NCBI RefSeq assembly: GCF_006517275.1
Contig: NZ_CP041191.1
Span: forward strand, 632,501 to 696,500
Direction: 5' to 3'
DNA length: 64,000 bases
From: Labrenzia sp. PHM005
GTDB lineage: Bacteria; Pseudomonadota; Alphaproteobacteria; Rhizobiales; Stappiaceae
Position numbers and translations under genes: made by a program. The first letter of the stretch is position 1, and the number at the start of each line of letters is the position of its first letter. This document shows, piece by piece, positions 44,984 to 54,402 of the stretch. The notes under the pieces are model-generated. The model was not told where the DNA came from. It saw only the letters and a list, made by a program, of their open reading frames with translations, and ran no database searches.

Positions 44984-46036
44984 CTACTTCACCAATCCGA
45001 GGCGTTTACCTGAGTAGACTTTGTTGCGGAGCGGGCCCCACCACCAGTCGTTTTCCAGGTACCACTTGATGGTTTTTTCGATGCCGGTGTCGAAGTTTTC
45101 TTCTGCGCGCCAGCCGAGTTCGGTTTCCAGCTTGGTCGCATCGATCGCATAGCGGGCATCATGGCCTGGCCGGTCTTCCACATAGGTGATCAGACGCTCG
45201 TGCGGGCCTGTCTTCGGGCTATGCCGGTCGAGGATCGAACAGATCGTCTTGACGACGTCGAGGTTGGTGCGCTCGTTGCGCCCGCCGACATTATATTTCT
45301 CGCCGAGGCGGCCCTTGGAGACGATGGTGTAAAGCGCCTTGGCGTGATCATCGACATAGAGCCAGTCGCGCACGTTCATACCCGTGCCATAGATCGGCAG
45401 CGGCTGACCATCGAGCGCATTCAGGATCATCAGCGGAATGAGCTTTTCCGGGAAGTGGTACGGGCCATAGTTGTTGGAGCAGTTGGACAGAACCACCGGC
45501 AGACCGTAGGTTCGGTACCAGGCAATCGCCAGGTGATCACTGGCAGCCTTGGAAGCAGAATAAGGCGAGGATGGATCGTAAGGCGTCGTTTCCTTGAAGA
45601 GGCCCTCATCGCCGAGTGAGCCGTAGACTTCGTCGGTTGAGACATGCAGGAAGCGGAAGGTGTCTTTCTTCTCGCCTTCCAGGCCCGTCCAGTAGGCGCG
45701 GGCAGCTTCCAGCATCGCCATGGTGCCGACGACGTTGGTCTGGACGAATTCGGCTGCCCCGGTAATCGACCGGTCGACATGGCTTTCGGCCGCCAGATGC
45801 ATGATGTAGTCCGGCTGGAACTCGGCCACCGCCTTGATCATCTCCGGCCCGGCGCAGATGTCTTCCTTTAGGAAGCGATGATTGGGTGCGTTGTCGACTT
45901 CCTTCAAAGATTCCAGATTGCCGGCATAGGTCAGCTTGTCGATGGTCAGAACATCTGCGCCAACATTGCGGACAAGATGGCGGACCAAAGCCGATCCGAT
46001 GAAGCCGGCACCGCCGGTGACAATTACACGGGTCAT
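44984..46036 (-). CDS. rfbB: dTDP-glucose 4,6-dehydratase RfbB
   Basis: The 350-residue extended SDR shows [17 protein letters not shown] at the start, [27 protein letters not shown] and [22 protein letters not shown] with catalytic Tyr/Lys, then [17 protein letters not shown]. These are diagnostic for RfbB/RmlB, which converts dTDP-glucose to dTDP-4-keto-6-deoxyglucose. It is the last gene of the minus-strand operon rfbC-rfbD-rfbA-rfbB and is followed by a strong terminator. The operon supplies dTDP-L-rhamnose, probably for the RgpF-containing transferase upstream. Confidence 0.97.
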   Translation of the reverse strand: MTRVIVTGGAGFIGSALVRHLVRNVGADVLTIDKLTYAGNLESLKEVDNAPNHRFLKEDICAGPEMIKAVAEFQPDYIMHLAAESHVDRSITGAAEFVQTNVVGTMAMLEAARAYWTGLEGEKKDTFRFLHVSTDEVYGSLGDEGLFKETTPYDPSSPYSASKAASDHLAIAWYRTYGLPVVLSNCSNNYGPYHFPEKLIPLMILNALDGQPLPIYGTGMNVRDWLYVDDHAKALYTIVSKGRLGEKYNVGGRNERTNLDVVKTICSILDRHSPKTGPHERLITYVEDRPGHDARYAIDATKLETELGWRAEENFDTGIEKTIKWYLENDWWWGPLRNKVYSGKRLGLVK

Positions 46037-46072
46037 ATTGTTACCTGACTGCTTTCAACTTGTGTCTCGGCC

Positions 46073-46954
46073 TCAAAGGGCGCTCATTCCGTCATCCGCA
46101 ACCTTCTTCAGGTAACGGCCATAGGCGGTCTTTTTGAACATCTCGGCAAACTTCAGAAGCTCGTCCTTCGACAGCCAGCCGTTGAGGTAGGAGATCTCCT
46201 CAATGCAGGCGACATTCATGCCTTGGCGATGCTGGATCGTGCGGACAAATTCGCCCGCTTCCAGAAGGCTGTCATGGGTGCCGGTGTCGAGCCAGGCGTA
46301 GCCGCGGGACATGCGCTCCACGAAAAGATTGCCCGCTTCCATGTAGATCCGGTTGAGATCAGTGATCTCATATTCACCGCGTGCAGACGGCTTCAGGTTC
46401 TTGGCGTAGTCGACGACCTTGTTGTCGTAGAAATATAGACCTGTCACCGCGAGGCGCGACTTCGGATTGGTCGGCTTTTCTTCCAGTGAGATCGCCCGGC
46501 CTTCACTGTCCAGTTCCGCCACGCCGTAGCGCTCCGGATCGTCCACTTCGTAGGCAAAGACAGTTGCGCCCTCTGAGCGGCTGTTCGCGCGCTCCAGAAG
46601 ATTGGTCAGGCCGGCGCCGTAATAGATGTTGTCACCAAGGATCAGCGCGACATTGTCGTCGCCAATGAACTCTTCGCCCAGTGTAAAGGCCTGGGCCAGG
46701 CCATCCGGGCTCGGCTGAACCTTGTAAGAGATCTCCAGGCCAAGCTGGCTGCCATCGCCAAACAGGCGTTTGTAACTGTCGATGAACTCCGGTGAGGAGA
46801 TGATGAGGATCTCGCGGATTTTTGCCAGCATCAGGACCGACAGCGGATAATAGATCATCGGCTTGTCGTAGATGGTCATCAGCTGCTTGTTGACGGCCAG
46901 AGTGGCCGGATGAAGCCGGGTGCCGGACCCGCCTGCCAGAATGATACCCTTCAT
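46073..46954 (-). CDS. rfbA: Glucose-1-phosphate thymidylyltransferase RfbA
   Basis: The start is the ATG 46954, which shares one base with the rfbD stop (TGATG); the codon before it is GTG. The 293-residue protein has [41 protein letters not shown], the nucleotidyltransferase and sugar-binding signature, and IFGDNIYYG-like [14 protein letters not shown]. RfbA/RmlA makes dTDP-glucose from dTTP and glucose-1-phosphate, the entry step of rhamnose synthesis, and is feedback-controlled by dTDP-rhamnose in the family. Length and motifs are typical. Confidence 0.97.
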   Translation of the reverse strand: MKGIILAGGSGTRLHPATLAVNKQLMTIYDKPMIYYPLSVLMLAKIREILIISSPEFIDSYKRLFGDGSQLGLEISYKVQPSPDGLAQAFTLGEEFIGDDNVALILGDNIYYGAGLTNLLERANSRSEGATVFAYEVDDPERYGVAELDSEGRAISLEEKPTNPKSRLAVTGLYFYDNKVVDYAKNLKPSARGEYEITDLNRIYMEAGNLFVERMSRGYAWLDTGTHDSLLEAGEFVRTIQHRQGMNVACIEEISYLNGWLSKDELLKFAEMFKKTAYGRYLKKVADDGMSAL

Positions 46955-47850
46955 CACGATACGCCTTTTTCCTGTTCGCCCAGCAATACATCAACGGTGC
47001 TGGCCAGTGCGGCGCGCCATTGACAGGGCTCAATACCAAAATCTTGGCTTAACTTGTCTGTATCCAATGCCGAATTGGCCGGACGGCTGGCCGGGGTCGG
47101 ATAGTTCTTTGTCGGGATCGGCAGCACAGCCGGAACTGCAAGTCCGCGTGCTTTTAGAAGCTCAAAGATCTCCGAGGCAAAGCCGTGCCAGGTCACCGCC
47201 TCATCACCGCAAAAGTGATAGACACCACTGGGTGCGTTTTTATCATCAATCTGGCGTAACACGATGGCCTGAGCAGCGCGGGCAATATCAGATGCTGCGG
47301 TCGGGCAGCCGGTCTGATCGTCAACCACTTTGAGTTCTGGCCGATCTGCGAGGCGGATCATCGTCTTGACAAAGTTGCCGCCGGTTGCCGAGAACACCCA
47401 GGCGGTGCGCAGGATCACATGGCGGCAGCCAGAAGTTTGAATTGCGAGCTCGCCTGTCGCTTTCGAGGCGCCATAAACACCTTGCGGATCGATCGGATCG
47501 GTTTCCGCATAGGGCCCGGTTTTGGAACCGTTGAAGACATAATCTGTCGAGATGTGGACCAGCGGGATATCAAGCTCTTTGGCAGCCTCTGCAAAGGCAG
47601 CTGGAGCAAGGCCATTCACCTTGAACGCGGTCAGGAGATCGTCTTCAGCCTTGTCGACCGCCGTATAGGCGCCGGAGCTGATGATGGCAGAAAACCCGCC
47701 CTCACGGACGTAAGTACCGACCTGGTCCGCATTGCTGAGATCAAGGTCAGACCGCGGAGGGACAACGAGCTCGGTGCCGTCCGGCCACTTCAGACCTGCC
47801 AAAGCACTGCCAACCTGGCCCGACCCACCTGTGATGAGAACTCTGGTCAT
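46954..47850 (-). CDS. rfbD: dTDP-4-dehydrorhamnose reductase RfbD
   Basis: The 298-residue SDR has [15 protein letters not shown] at the N-terminus, [40 protein letters not shown] with catalytic Thr/Ser, Tyr and Lys, and [21 protein letters not shown]. This is the RfbD/RmlD pattern, the NADPH-dependent last step to dTDP-L-rhamnose. The gene lies 3 bases after rfbC and overlaps rfbA by one base. Confidence 0.96.
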   Translation of the reverse strand: MTRVLITGGSGQVGSALAGLKWPDGTELVVPPRSDLDLSNADQVGTYVREGGFSAIISSGAYTAVDKAEDDLLTAFKVNGLAPAAFAEAAKELDIPLVHISTDYVFNGSKTGPYAETDPIDPQGVYGASKATGELAIQTSGCRHVILRTAWVFSATGGNFVKTMIRLADRPELKVVDDQTGCPTAASDIARAAQAIVLRQIDDKNAPSGVYHFCGDEAVTWHGFASEIFELLKARGLAVPAVLPIPTKNYPTPASRPANSALDTDKLSQDFGIEPCQWRAALASTVDVLLGEQEKGVS

Positions 47851-47853
47851 GGC

Positions 47854-48432
47854 TTACGGCTCGATCTCGACCAGCTTCATCGGATTGCCGTCATAGGCAA
47901 AAGGCGAGTCAAACTCTGCAAGCGCCGGATGTTTGGTGTCCTTGCCGCTCAGAACCGGCTCAGCCCCACCTGCCAGCGGCCAGTCAATGCCGATGTCTTT
48001 ATCGTTCCACATCAGCCCGGCATCATTGTCCGGAGCATAGTAGTTGGAGACCTTGTAGGTGACTTCGGTGTTGTCTTCCAAAGTCACAAAGCCATGGGCG
48101 TAACCTGCCGGGACCAGCAGCTGATCGCCGTTTTCGGCAGACAGTTCCACGCCAACCCACTCGCCATAGGTAGGCGAACCCTTGCGGATATCGACAGCGA
48201 CATCAAAGATTTTGCCGCGGATACAGCGCACCAGCTTGTCTTGCGCAAACGGCGGGGTTTGGAAATGCAGGCCGCGCAACGTGCCGGCTGGCACAGAAAG
48301 CGAGTGATTGTCCTGTACGAACTCGCAGTCAATTCCGAGCGGCTCAAACTTCTGTTTGTTGTAGCATTCGGTAAACCAGCCACGGTCATCACCAAATCGA
48401 CGCGGATGAACTAAAATTACTGTGCCGCTCAT
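47854..48432 (-). CDS. rfbC: dTDP-4-dehydrorhamnose 3,5-epimerase RfbC
   Basis: The 192-residue cupin-fold protein has HPRRFGDDRGWFTECYNKQKF, LRGLHFQTPPFAQDKLVRCIRGKIFDVAVDIRKGSPTYGEWVGVELS and the LLVPAGYAHGFVTLEDNTEVTYKVSNYYAPDNDAGLMWND segment, all typical of RfbC/RmlC. It epimerises dTDP-4-keto-6-deoxyglucose at C3 and C5. It is the first gene of the operon. No clear promoter is apparent in the 262 bases before the next gene (48433-48694), which hold nothing else I recognise. Confidence 0.96.
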   Translation of the reverse strand: MSGTVILVHPRRFGDDRGWFTECYNKQKFEPLGIDCEFVQDNHSLSVPAGTLRGLHFQTPPFAQDKLVRCIRGKIFDVAVDIRKGSPTYGEWVGVELSAENGDQLLVPAGYAHGFVTLEDNTEVTYKVSNYYAPDNDAGLMWNDKDIGIDWPLAGGAEPVLSGKDTKHPALAEFDSPFAYDGNPMKLVEIEP

Positions 48433-48694
48433 ATGTGAAGTTGCTCACCTGAATTAGAAAATCAGATTGCCGTTGAGACAAAGTGCTCCAAAGGCCAGCG
48501 GCTCCTAGTAAGGACCACACGGACAGACAGGCCGTGGATGCACGCCAACTTTTGCGGCCATCGCATACGATGATACCGGGGGGAGGTCAATGAATTTCGC
48601 GGGTCAAGCAGTATAGGACCGGCATTGCCAGCCCTGTTCAACAGACTGCGGCAACTCTCCGCAAGACCGGCAAGAGGCGGTATCGGTATTGCTA

Positions 48695-49396
48695 CTAGGA
48701 TTGGCCCGTCACACTCAGCTTCGAACTTAACCCCACTTGCTCATCAGTGATTGCAGACTTCAAACCGCCACGAACATAAGCAAGCAGGAACGTCAGCATC
48801 ACCATTTCGCCACCGTCTTCCAAAATCCCAAGTAGCCCGGCAAACAGACTGCGTGGGGTTGGGAGCTTGTGGTGCAGGACATCCAGAACGACCGCACAAA
48901 AGACAACACCGAAGAACAGCAGCATAACTGGGACGATCCGCCGGCACTCCTCCGGCGGGGACATAATCCAGCCAATTGCGAGGCAGGAAACGGACAGAAT
49001 GCCCAGAAATGTCCAGATCACCAGTTCTCCGGCAACTCCCTGATCCGTACCGAAGAGATCGTACATAGGTGTATTTTCAATCAGCCAAGTGGCGCCACGT
49101 TCATGCAACTGAAGGCTGTCGTCAAACAAGGCGATCAAGAAAAATATGGCCAGGCCGAGAAAGACGGGCACACGGCGATGCAGGTAAATTGACATCACCG
49201 TAAAGATGATGAGGACCCACTTGATATAGTTCAGGATTTCGCCAGCACTCCAATCCCGTCCGATATTGAAGAAATCCGGCCAAATGGAGACCCATCCTTT
49301 CATCACCATGAAGCCCAAGACGATGTGCAAAAAAACAAACAGGAGATCTGCAGAGAGGAAAAATACGAGCGTCTTCTGGTCAAACTTGGTCATCAT
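48695..49396 (-). CDS. Multi-pass membrane protein of unknown function
   Basis: The 233-residue protein has about six hydrophobic segments (about 10-33, 55-70, 78-93, 124-147, 158-172 and 192-207) with charged loops. GRDWSAGEILNYIKW, ALFDDSLQLHERGATWLIEN and FAGLLGILEDGGEMVMLTFLLAYVRGG are notable. The loop with DD, QLHE and the later EDGGE could suggest a metal or small-ligand site, but I do not recognise the family. GGAGC lies just before two successive ATG codons (49394 and 49391), and either could be used. It sits alone between rfbC and the CAP-domain protein, so context gives no function. Confidence 0.75.
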   Translation of the reverse strand: MMTKFDQKTLVFFLSADLLFVFLHIVLGFMVMKGWVSIWPDFFNIGRDWSAGEILNYIKWVLIIFTVMSIYLHRRVPVFLGLAIFFLIALFDDSLQLHERGATWLIENTPMYDLFGTDQGVAGELVIWTFLGILSVSCLAIGWIMSPPEECRRIVPVMLLFFGVVFCAVVLDVLHHKLPTPRSLFAGLLGILEDGGEMVMLTFLLAYVRGGLKSAITDEQVGLSSKLSVTGQS

Positions 49397-49727
49397 GCTC
49401 CAAACGTCCCCAGCTTTAACAATTTAAAAATTAACAATAGTAAATATGACCTCATTTTACCGCATCTCGTCAATGGATAGCCAGCTGCGCGAACAGCCGC
49501 AAATGGGAGATACCGTAAGCTAGATCTCTTGAGCGGATCGTTTCTATGTGAACACGATCGTCTAATAACAGACGGGAGACGCGGGAGAATTCAAATCCCG
49601 AGACGCAAACATCTGGTCTATCCGGCCGTGCTGGAAAGGCCTATTTTGTTGTAACCGCCTCACAGCCTTTGCGACCCGCGCCCCTTCTCATCATCAACAA
49701 CTAGCGCATCTTTTCAGTTTCATGCTG
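49397..49727. other. AT-rich intergenic stretch, no gene recognised
   Basis: This gap between the membrane-protein start and the end of the CAP-domain gene begins with an AT-rich part (49418-49450) that probably holds the promoter of the membrane protein. The remainder shows no convincing open frame, hairpin or repeat. Confidence 0.45.
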
Positions 49728-50756
49728 TCACGCCAAATCAACGTAATAGGCGACGCCTTCATAGGTGTAGTGGCCAAGGGTCGCGATGGTGTTGTCGCGT
49801 TCAGTTTCCGAGGTCGTATAGAAGTGTGTGCCGTTCTGGGTGTTCAGGAAACGGTAGAGCGCGGTTCCACCGCCGTCGGCCGTCAGGCTGGCGTAATAGA
49901 CAACACCTTCATCGACAAATTGCGGCAGGTTTGTGCGAATGTTCGAGGCCTCATCTGCACTCGCAGTATAGAAATGAACCCCGCTAGCAGAATTGTAAAA
50001 CCGGAAAACCGCCGCGCCGCCCCCCGCTTCCGTAGCATTGGAGTCAAACGCATTGCCTTCATAGGTCATCGTTGGGATGTTGGTGATGACAGAATTGCGC
50101 TCATCAATGCTGGTCGTGAAAAAATGAGACCCGGTCAAAGTGTTGTAGAACCGGTAAATTTGGAACGGGCTGCTGTCGGCATCCGGTGTATCAACCGGAA
50201 GGGTGACAAAGGTTTCAGAGCCGGAATCGGCCACGGACGTATCTATTGTCGGTGTGCCGCCCGGATCCGTCGAGTGACCAAACCAAACATGAGAGACGCC
50301 TTTATGGATTGCGACCCCAATGGCTTGCCAATCCTGCAGCCAGGGCGACTGATTGATAATGACCGCGTTATGGCCCGGGGACGATTGCCAACCACTTAGG
50401 GCGGTTTGCGGCGTCATGTTTGTGGTTGTTACTGAAGAACCAGTGTAGCCGGTACTAATTTCGTAGCCATTGTCCGTATAAGTGGTTCCGATACGGGTCG
50501 GCGCATTCCACATGTTTGAATATGTGCTGGAATCCGCACTGCTATAAGCAGCATCGCTCCAGGAGTGGCCCTCATAAGCGCCCGTATTGTAGACTGTATC
50601 AAGAACATGGCGGCCGGCTGTAGCGGTCAGTCCGGCTGACAAGGGAATAGTGCTGAGGCCGACCGACGCCCGGTAGTCCATAATCAAATTGTAAAGCGTC
50701 AGCTCATCGCCATCGATGGTATCTTCAGACGTATTGAAGTAATAATTTGTCGCCAC
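49728..50756 (-). CDS. Secreted CAP (SCP/PR-1)-domain protein with C-terminal DUF5648-like repeats
   Basis: The 342-residue protein starts at GTG 50756, preceded by GGAG. Residues about 20-165 form a CAP domain: LYNLIMDYRASVGLSTIPLSAGLTATAGRHVLD with the metal His, GHSWSDA, and WQSSPGHNAVIINQSPW near 125. About 195-342 carry three DUF5648-like modules (YRFYNTLTGSHFFTTSIDERNSV, FRFYNSASGVHFYTAS, YRFLNTQNGTHFYTTS), almost the same set as in the M10 protease. No Sec signal; the protein ends VAYYVDLA, fitting type I secretion. The PrtD gene is divergent 508 bases away, so export by it is likely. Function of bacterial CAP proteins is mostly unknown. Confidence 0.86.
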   Translation of the reverse strand: MATNYYFNTSEDTIDGDELTLYNLIMDYRASVGLSTIPLSAGLTATAGRHVLDTVYNTGAYEGHSWSDAAYSSADSSTYSNMWNAPTRIGTTYTDNGYEISTGYTGSSVTTTNMTPQTALSGWQSSPGHNAVIINQSPWLQDWQAIGVAIHKGVSHVWFGHSTDPGGTPTIDTSVADSGSETFVTLPVDTPDADSSPFQIYRFYNTLTGSHFFTTSIDERNSVITNIPTMTYEGNAFDSNATEAGGGAAVFRFYNSASGVHFYTASADEASNIRTNLPQFVDEGVVYYASLTADGGGTALYRFLNTQNGTHFYTTSETERDNTIATLGHYTYEGVAYYVDLA

Positions 50757-50936
50757 GGGAATGCTCCGATATTAGATCACAGACATAAATTCTCGTTTCA
50801 ATGCCCAAACTTGCGTTTGCTCTTTTTGTTGAAGAGTTACTTACGCTTCAAAGTCCGGTACAGCTGTCATAGAGATCACAGAAAGCCCCAATGTGTTGAC
50901 CGGCTTTTTAACCTAGCGGGCCATTTTGCCATTTTC

Positions 50937-50949
50937 AGGTCAATGACCT
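50937..50949. promoter_or_regulatory. Short palindrome, candidate operator
   Basis: AGGTCAATGACCT is a perfect 6+1+6 inverted repeat, about 180 bases before the CAP-domain gene start and 320 before the exporter gene. No regulator can be assigned, so it is only a candidate. Confidence 0.35.
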
Positions 50950-51071
50950 TGCGGAATTAAGGCATTGTAGGGATTTCACCAAAACCGCTCAAGTCAGTGA
51001 CTTAATATCGAACCGCATCGGGGCGGGAATTGCCGATGGGCTCTGCAACATCGAAACGTTGACAACTCCCT

Positions 51072-51104
51072 CACTGGTAAGAATTTATTAACTTACAACC
51101 AGTG
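51072..51104. promoter_or_regulatory. Imperfect inverted repeat upstream of the exporter genes
   Basis: CACTGGTAAG (51072-51081) and CTTACAACCAGTG (51092-51104) can pair with a three-base bulge around an AT-rich 10-base loop. It lies about 160 bases before the PrtD start. It could be an operator or a transcript hairpin; no T-run follows, so it is not a terminator. Confidence 0.35.
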
Positions 51105-51264
51105 CAAATAACGGTGGTTCGGGCGTGATAGTGGTTGCAGTTCAACATGTCAGAAACAGTGCTGGCTGTTCATTGCATTGCCACATTTTATCTTATAAGA
51201 ACGGCGGCAAATTGAGTTCGGCAATTGCGCGCCGAATATGTTACGTTTCCTCACCGAAGAAAAC

Positions 51265-53019
51265 ATGGGAAATCAGATGGTATCGAAAACACCGCTCCAG
51301 GCCGCGTACGGCAAGTTTCGAGCCATAATTTTCACGACTTTTGTTTTCAGCTTTTCAATCAACATGCTGTTGTTCGCCTCGCCGATCTACATGTTGCAGA
51401 TCTATGATCGTGTGCTTGGCAGCCGCAACGAAACAACGCTGTTGATGATCTCTCTCATCATTTTGTTTTTGCTGATTATTTACGGCTTCTTGGAATTCAT
51501 CCGATCCAGGATGCTTGTGCGCGCCGGCCAGCAGTTTGACGATGTCTTGTCGGAATCCCTGTTCAGCCGGGCCGTCAAGCTTCGCCTGTCCAACCCCAAA
51601 GCTGGCGCAGAATTTATTCTCGCCGACGGCGACAAGATCCGTGAGTTTCTGACCGGCACTGGTATCCTCGCGTTCTTCGACGCACCTTGGACACCGGTCT
51701 TCATTGTGGTGTGTTTCCTGTTCCACCCGTGGCTTGGTTTCCTGGCACTGGGCGGCAGCATCATCATTTTCTCGCTTGCGCTTATCAATGAATTTGCGAC
51801 CCGGAAGCCGCTGAAAGAAGCCAATACCGCGTCCCAGCACGCAAACCAGTTTGCCGGTGCTGTCCTGCAAAACGCGGAAGTCATCCGGTCGATGGGCATG
51901 GAAAAGGCTCTGGGCGACCGCTGGCGGGATCGTCACGGCACAGTTTTGGGCGCCCAAGCGGCGGCCAGTGACAAAGCCGGCGCCATTTTGACATTCCAGA
52001 AGTTCTTCCGGATGACCCTGCAGTCGGCAATTCTTGGACTTGGCGCCTATCTTGCCATTCACCAGGAGATTTCCCCGGGCATCATGATTGCTGCTTCGAT
52101 CATGATGGGCCGCGCGCTACAGCCATTGGAGCAAGGTGTTGCCCAATGGAAAACCTTCGTTGCGGCCCGTCAGGCTCATGCACGCCTAAAAGGTCTTTTT
52201 GACAGCGTGCCTGGTGACGAGCAACGCACCGAGCTGCCCGAACCGGAAGGGGTTGTCACCGTCGAGAACCTGTCTTCCGTTCTTCCAGGGACTCGCACAG
52301 CGTTTTTGAAAAATCTCAACTTCCAGGTCAATTCCGGTGAGACCGTCGCCGTTATTGGACCATCGGGTTCCGGTAAATCGAGCCTGATCCGCCATCTGGT
52401 AGGCGTCTGGCCCGCAGCTGTCGGAACGGTTCGAATTGACGGCGCAGACATTGCGCATTGGAATGCGGATCAGCTTGGCCAGCACCTTGGGTATTTGCCG
52501 CAGGAAGTCCGGTTGTTTGCCGGGACGATCGCGGAGAATATCTCCCGCTTCACCGGTGGAGAATCTGAGGCCGTGGTCAAGGCGGCGCAGTTGGCCGGTG
52601 TTCACGACATGATCCTGCGGCTGCCGGATGGGTATGAAACCCAGGTGGGCGACAACGGCCAGCAACTCTCTGGCGGTCAGCGCCAACGGGTTGGCCTCGC
52701 CCGCGCCATGTACGGCATGCCGCGCATCATGATCCTTGATGAGCCGAATTCCAACTTGGACAGCGACGGTGAAAACGCTCTTCTTGAAGCCATCAAAACG
52801 ATGAAAGAAGAAAAAGTCACAGTTGTGCTCGTCACACATAAGACCAATTTGCTTGCCATATGTGACCGCGTTCTGGTGATGCGTGAGGGCATGATGCAGG
52901 CCTACACGACACCTCAAGAACTCTTTAAACCGGCCGCCGCAGCAGCGCCTGCCCCGGCAACAGCGCCCGCAACCGTGCCGGTCGGTCAAGTCAAAGTTCC
53001 AAATCAGCAGCCTGCTTAA
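51265..53019 (+). CDS. prtD: Type I secretion ABC transporter (PrtD family)
   Basis: Starting at ATG 51265 gives 584 residues; ATGs at 51238 and 51277 are alternatives and none has a strong ribosome site. The membrane domain begins FSFSINMLLFASPIYMLQIYDRVLGSRNETTLLMISLI, the PrtD/HasD signature. The ATPase domain has GPSGSGKSS, GYLPQEVRLFAGTIAENI, LSGGQRQRVGLARAMYG and IMILDEPNSNLDSDGE. There is no N-terminal peptidase domain, so it exports proteins with uncleaved C-terminal signals. It is followed 11 bases later by the HlyD-type adaptor. An Ala/Pro-rich tail of about 25 residues ends the protein. Likely cargo is encoded on both sides. Confidence 0.93.
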   Translation: MGNQMVSKTPLQAAYGKFRAIIFTTFVFSFSINMLLFASPIYMLQIYDRVLGSRNETTLLMISLIILFLLIIYGFLEFIRSRMLVRAGQQFDDVLSESLFSRAVKLRLSNPKAGAEFILADGDKIREFLTGTGILAFFDAPWTPVFIVVCFLFHPWLGFLALGGSIIIFSLALINEFATRKPLKEANTASQHANQFAGAVLQNAEVIRSMGMEKALGDRWRDRHGTVLGAQAAASDKAGAILTFQKFFRMTLQSAILGLGAYLAIHQEISPGIMIAASIMMGRALQPLEQGVAQWKTFVAARQAHARLKGLFDSVPGDEQRTELPEPEGVVTVENLSSVLPGTRTAFLKNLNFQVNSGETVAVIGPSGSGKSSLIRHLVGVWPAAVGTVRIDGADIAHWNADQLGQHLGYLPQEVRLFAGTIAENISRFTGGESEAVVKAAQLAGVHDMILRLPDGYETQVGDNGQQLSGGQRQRVGLARAMYGMPRIMILDEPNSNLDSDGENALLEAIKTMKEEKVTVVLVTHKTNLLAICDRVLVMREGMMQAYTTPQELFKPAAAAAPAPATAPATVPVGQVKVPNQQPA

Positions 53020-53030
53020 GAGTGATGACC

Positions 53031-54329
53031 ATGAAATCGAAACGGAAAGCCAGCGCAAATCCGCGGCCGTTCATCATCGCCGGCTATGCGACGATCCTGC
53101 TGACCTTTGGTGTTGTTGGCGCCTGGGCGGCCATCGCCAAACTGGACAAGGCCGTCATTGCGCCGGGCATGGTTGAGGTCGAAGCCAACCGCCGCGAGGT
53201 CCAGCATCTGGAAGGCGGCATCATCAAGAAAAAGGACATCAAGGAAGGCCAGGTCGTCAAGGCCGGCGATGTTCTGATTGAATTGAATGACGTTCAGGCA
53301 CGAGCAAATGTGCAAGTTGTTACAATCCGCCTGCGGATCGCCGAGGCCGTCGAGGCCCGTTTAAAGGCGGAGCGGAACCTCGACGAGAAGATCGAGTTCT
53401 CTGCATCCTTGCTCGCCGACAAAACACCGGAAGTGGTCGATGCAGTGGCCGATCAGGAACGCATCTTCAATGACCGCACGTCAATCCTGAAGTCTCAAGC
53501 TGATATCCTTACCAACCGCATCGAACAGCTGAAACGCGAAAAGATTGGACTTGGCGAACAAAAGGAAGCTTTCATTCGCCGTGCAGAGATCCTGCTCGGC
53601 CGGCTGGATCGCCTGAAAGAAGGTCTGGAAAGCGGATCCATCCAGAAAAACCTCTACGCGACGTATGAAGACGAATACGTCGAAATCAAAGCCAATGTCG
53701 CGCGCATGGACACTGAGGAAGCCAAGGTCGAAAAATCGATCGGCGAGACCAAGTTCCAGATGCTGCAGACCCGCCAGGAATTCCGCGAGCGCGCTTCGAC
53801 TGAATACAAGGAAATCTATGGGCAGATCCAGGAATTCCGCGAGCAGCAGAAAGTTGCCCAGGATGTTCTCGACCGGACAAAGATCCGTGCGCCGATCGAC
53901 GGGGTGGCCCAGAATATCAAGCTGACCGGCTATGTCATCCAACGCGGCCAGACGCTTCTGGAAATCGTACCAGATACCGATGAGATGATCATCAATGCAA
54001 GGGTCCAGCCGCTCGACATCGACAGCGTGACTGAGGGCCTGGAAGCGGAAGTGAAATTCACTTCGTTCCCGTCCCGGTTCATGCCGATCATCACTGGCAA
54101 AGTGCAGACGGTTTCCAAAGGCACAATCACTCCAGAAGATACACGCGAAGCACCCTATTATCTCGCGCGGGTCCAGGTCAGCAAAGACGAACTGCCAGAA
54201 GATGTGCGCGGGCGCTTGAGCGCTGGTATGCCGGCCGATGTTCTGATCACCAGCGGAGAGCGCACCGTGGTCGACTATATCATTTCACCGCTCACCGATG
54301 CAGTCTGGAAGAGCATGCGCGAAGACTGA
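53031..54329 (+). CDS. prtE: Type I secretion membrane fusion protein (HlyD/PrtE family)
   Basis: The ATG 53031 (432 residues) has AAGAG about 8 bases before it; GTG 53022 and ATG 53025 are in-frame alternatives. A short cytoplasmic tail and one membrane helix (about residues 10-33) come first, then the biotinyl-lipoyl half EANRREVQHLEGGIIKKKDIKEGQVVKAGDVLIELND, long coiled coils (about 95-275) and the second lipoyl/beta-barrel part DRTKIRAPIDGVAQNIKLTGYVIQRGQTLLEIVPD. It links the ABC transporter to an outer-membrane TolC-like protein, which is not encoded in this window. A strong terminator follows 25 bases after the stop. Confidence 0.94.
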   Translation: MKSKRKASANPRPFIIAGYATILLTFGVVGAWAAIAKLDKAVIAPGMVEVEANRREVQHLEGGIIKKKDIKEGQVVKAGDVLIELNDVQARANVQVVTIRLRIAEAVEARLKAERNLDEKIEFSASLLADKTPEVVDAVADQERIFNDRTSILKSQADILTNRIEQLKREKIGLGEQKEAFIRRAEILLGRLDRLKEGLESGSIQKNLYATYEDEYVEIKANVARMDTEEAKVEKSIGETKFQMLQTRQEFRERASTEYKEIYGQIQEFREQQKVAQDVLDRTKIRAPIDGVAQNIKLTGYVIQRGQTLLEIVPDTDEMIINARVQPLDIDSVTEGLEAEVKFTSFPSRFMPIITGKVQTVSKGTITPEDTREAPYYLARVQVSKDELPEDVRGRLSAGMPADVLITSGERTVVDYIISPLTDAVWKSMRED

Positions 54330-54354
54330 CTTCATCGAACTCTGCTAATCGACA

Positions 54355-54381
54355 AACGGCGGCCAATGGCCGCCGTTTTTG
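54355..54381 (+). terminator. Rho-independent terminator of the PrtD/PrtE operon
   Basis: CGGCGGCC (54357-54364) and GGCCGCCG (54368-54375) form an 8-base GC stem with an AAT loop, extended by an A-T pair and followed by TTTTT. It lies 25 bases after the adaptor gene stop. The T-run is only three on the other strand, so it acts mainly on the plus strand. Confidence 0.9.
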
Positions 54382-54402
54382 TGTTTGCTCCTAAGAACCC
54401 TG

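Larger units (their letters stand above)
50757..51264. other. Long regulatory region between CAP-domain gene and PrtD/PrtE operon
   Basis: No gene is recognisable here. The stretch separates divergent genes for a cargo protein and its likely exporter, so it should hold two promoters. It contains two inverted repeats (listed separately) and AT-rich segments near 51084-51100 and 51185-51200. Confidence 0.5.

Noticed and set aside
54355..54381. Using the same hairpin as the terminator of the M10 protease gene on the minus strand
   Set aside because: Only three T follow on that strand, so it is listed for the plus strand only.
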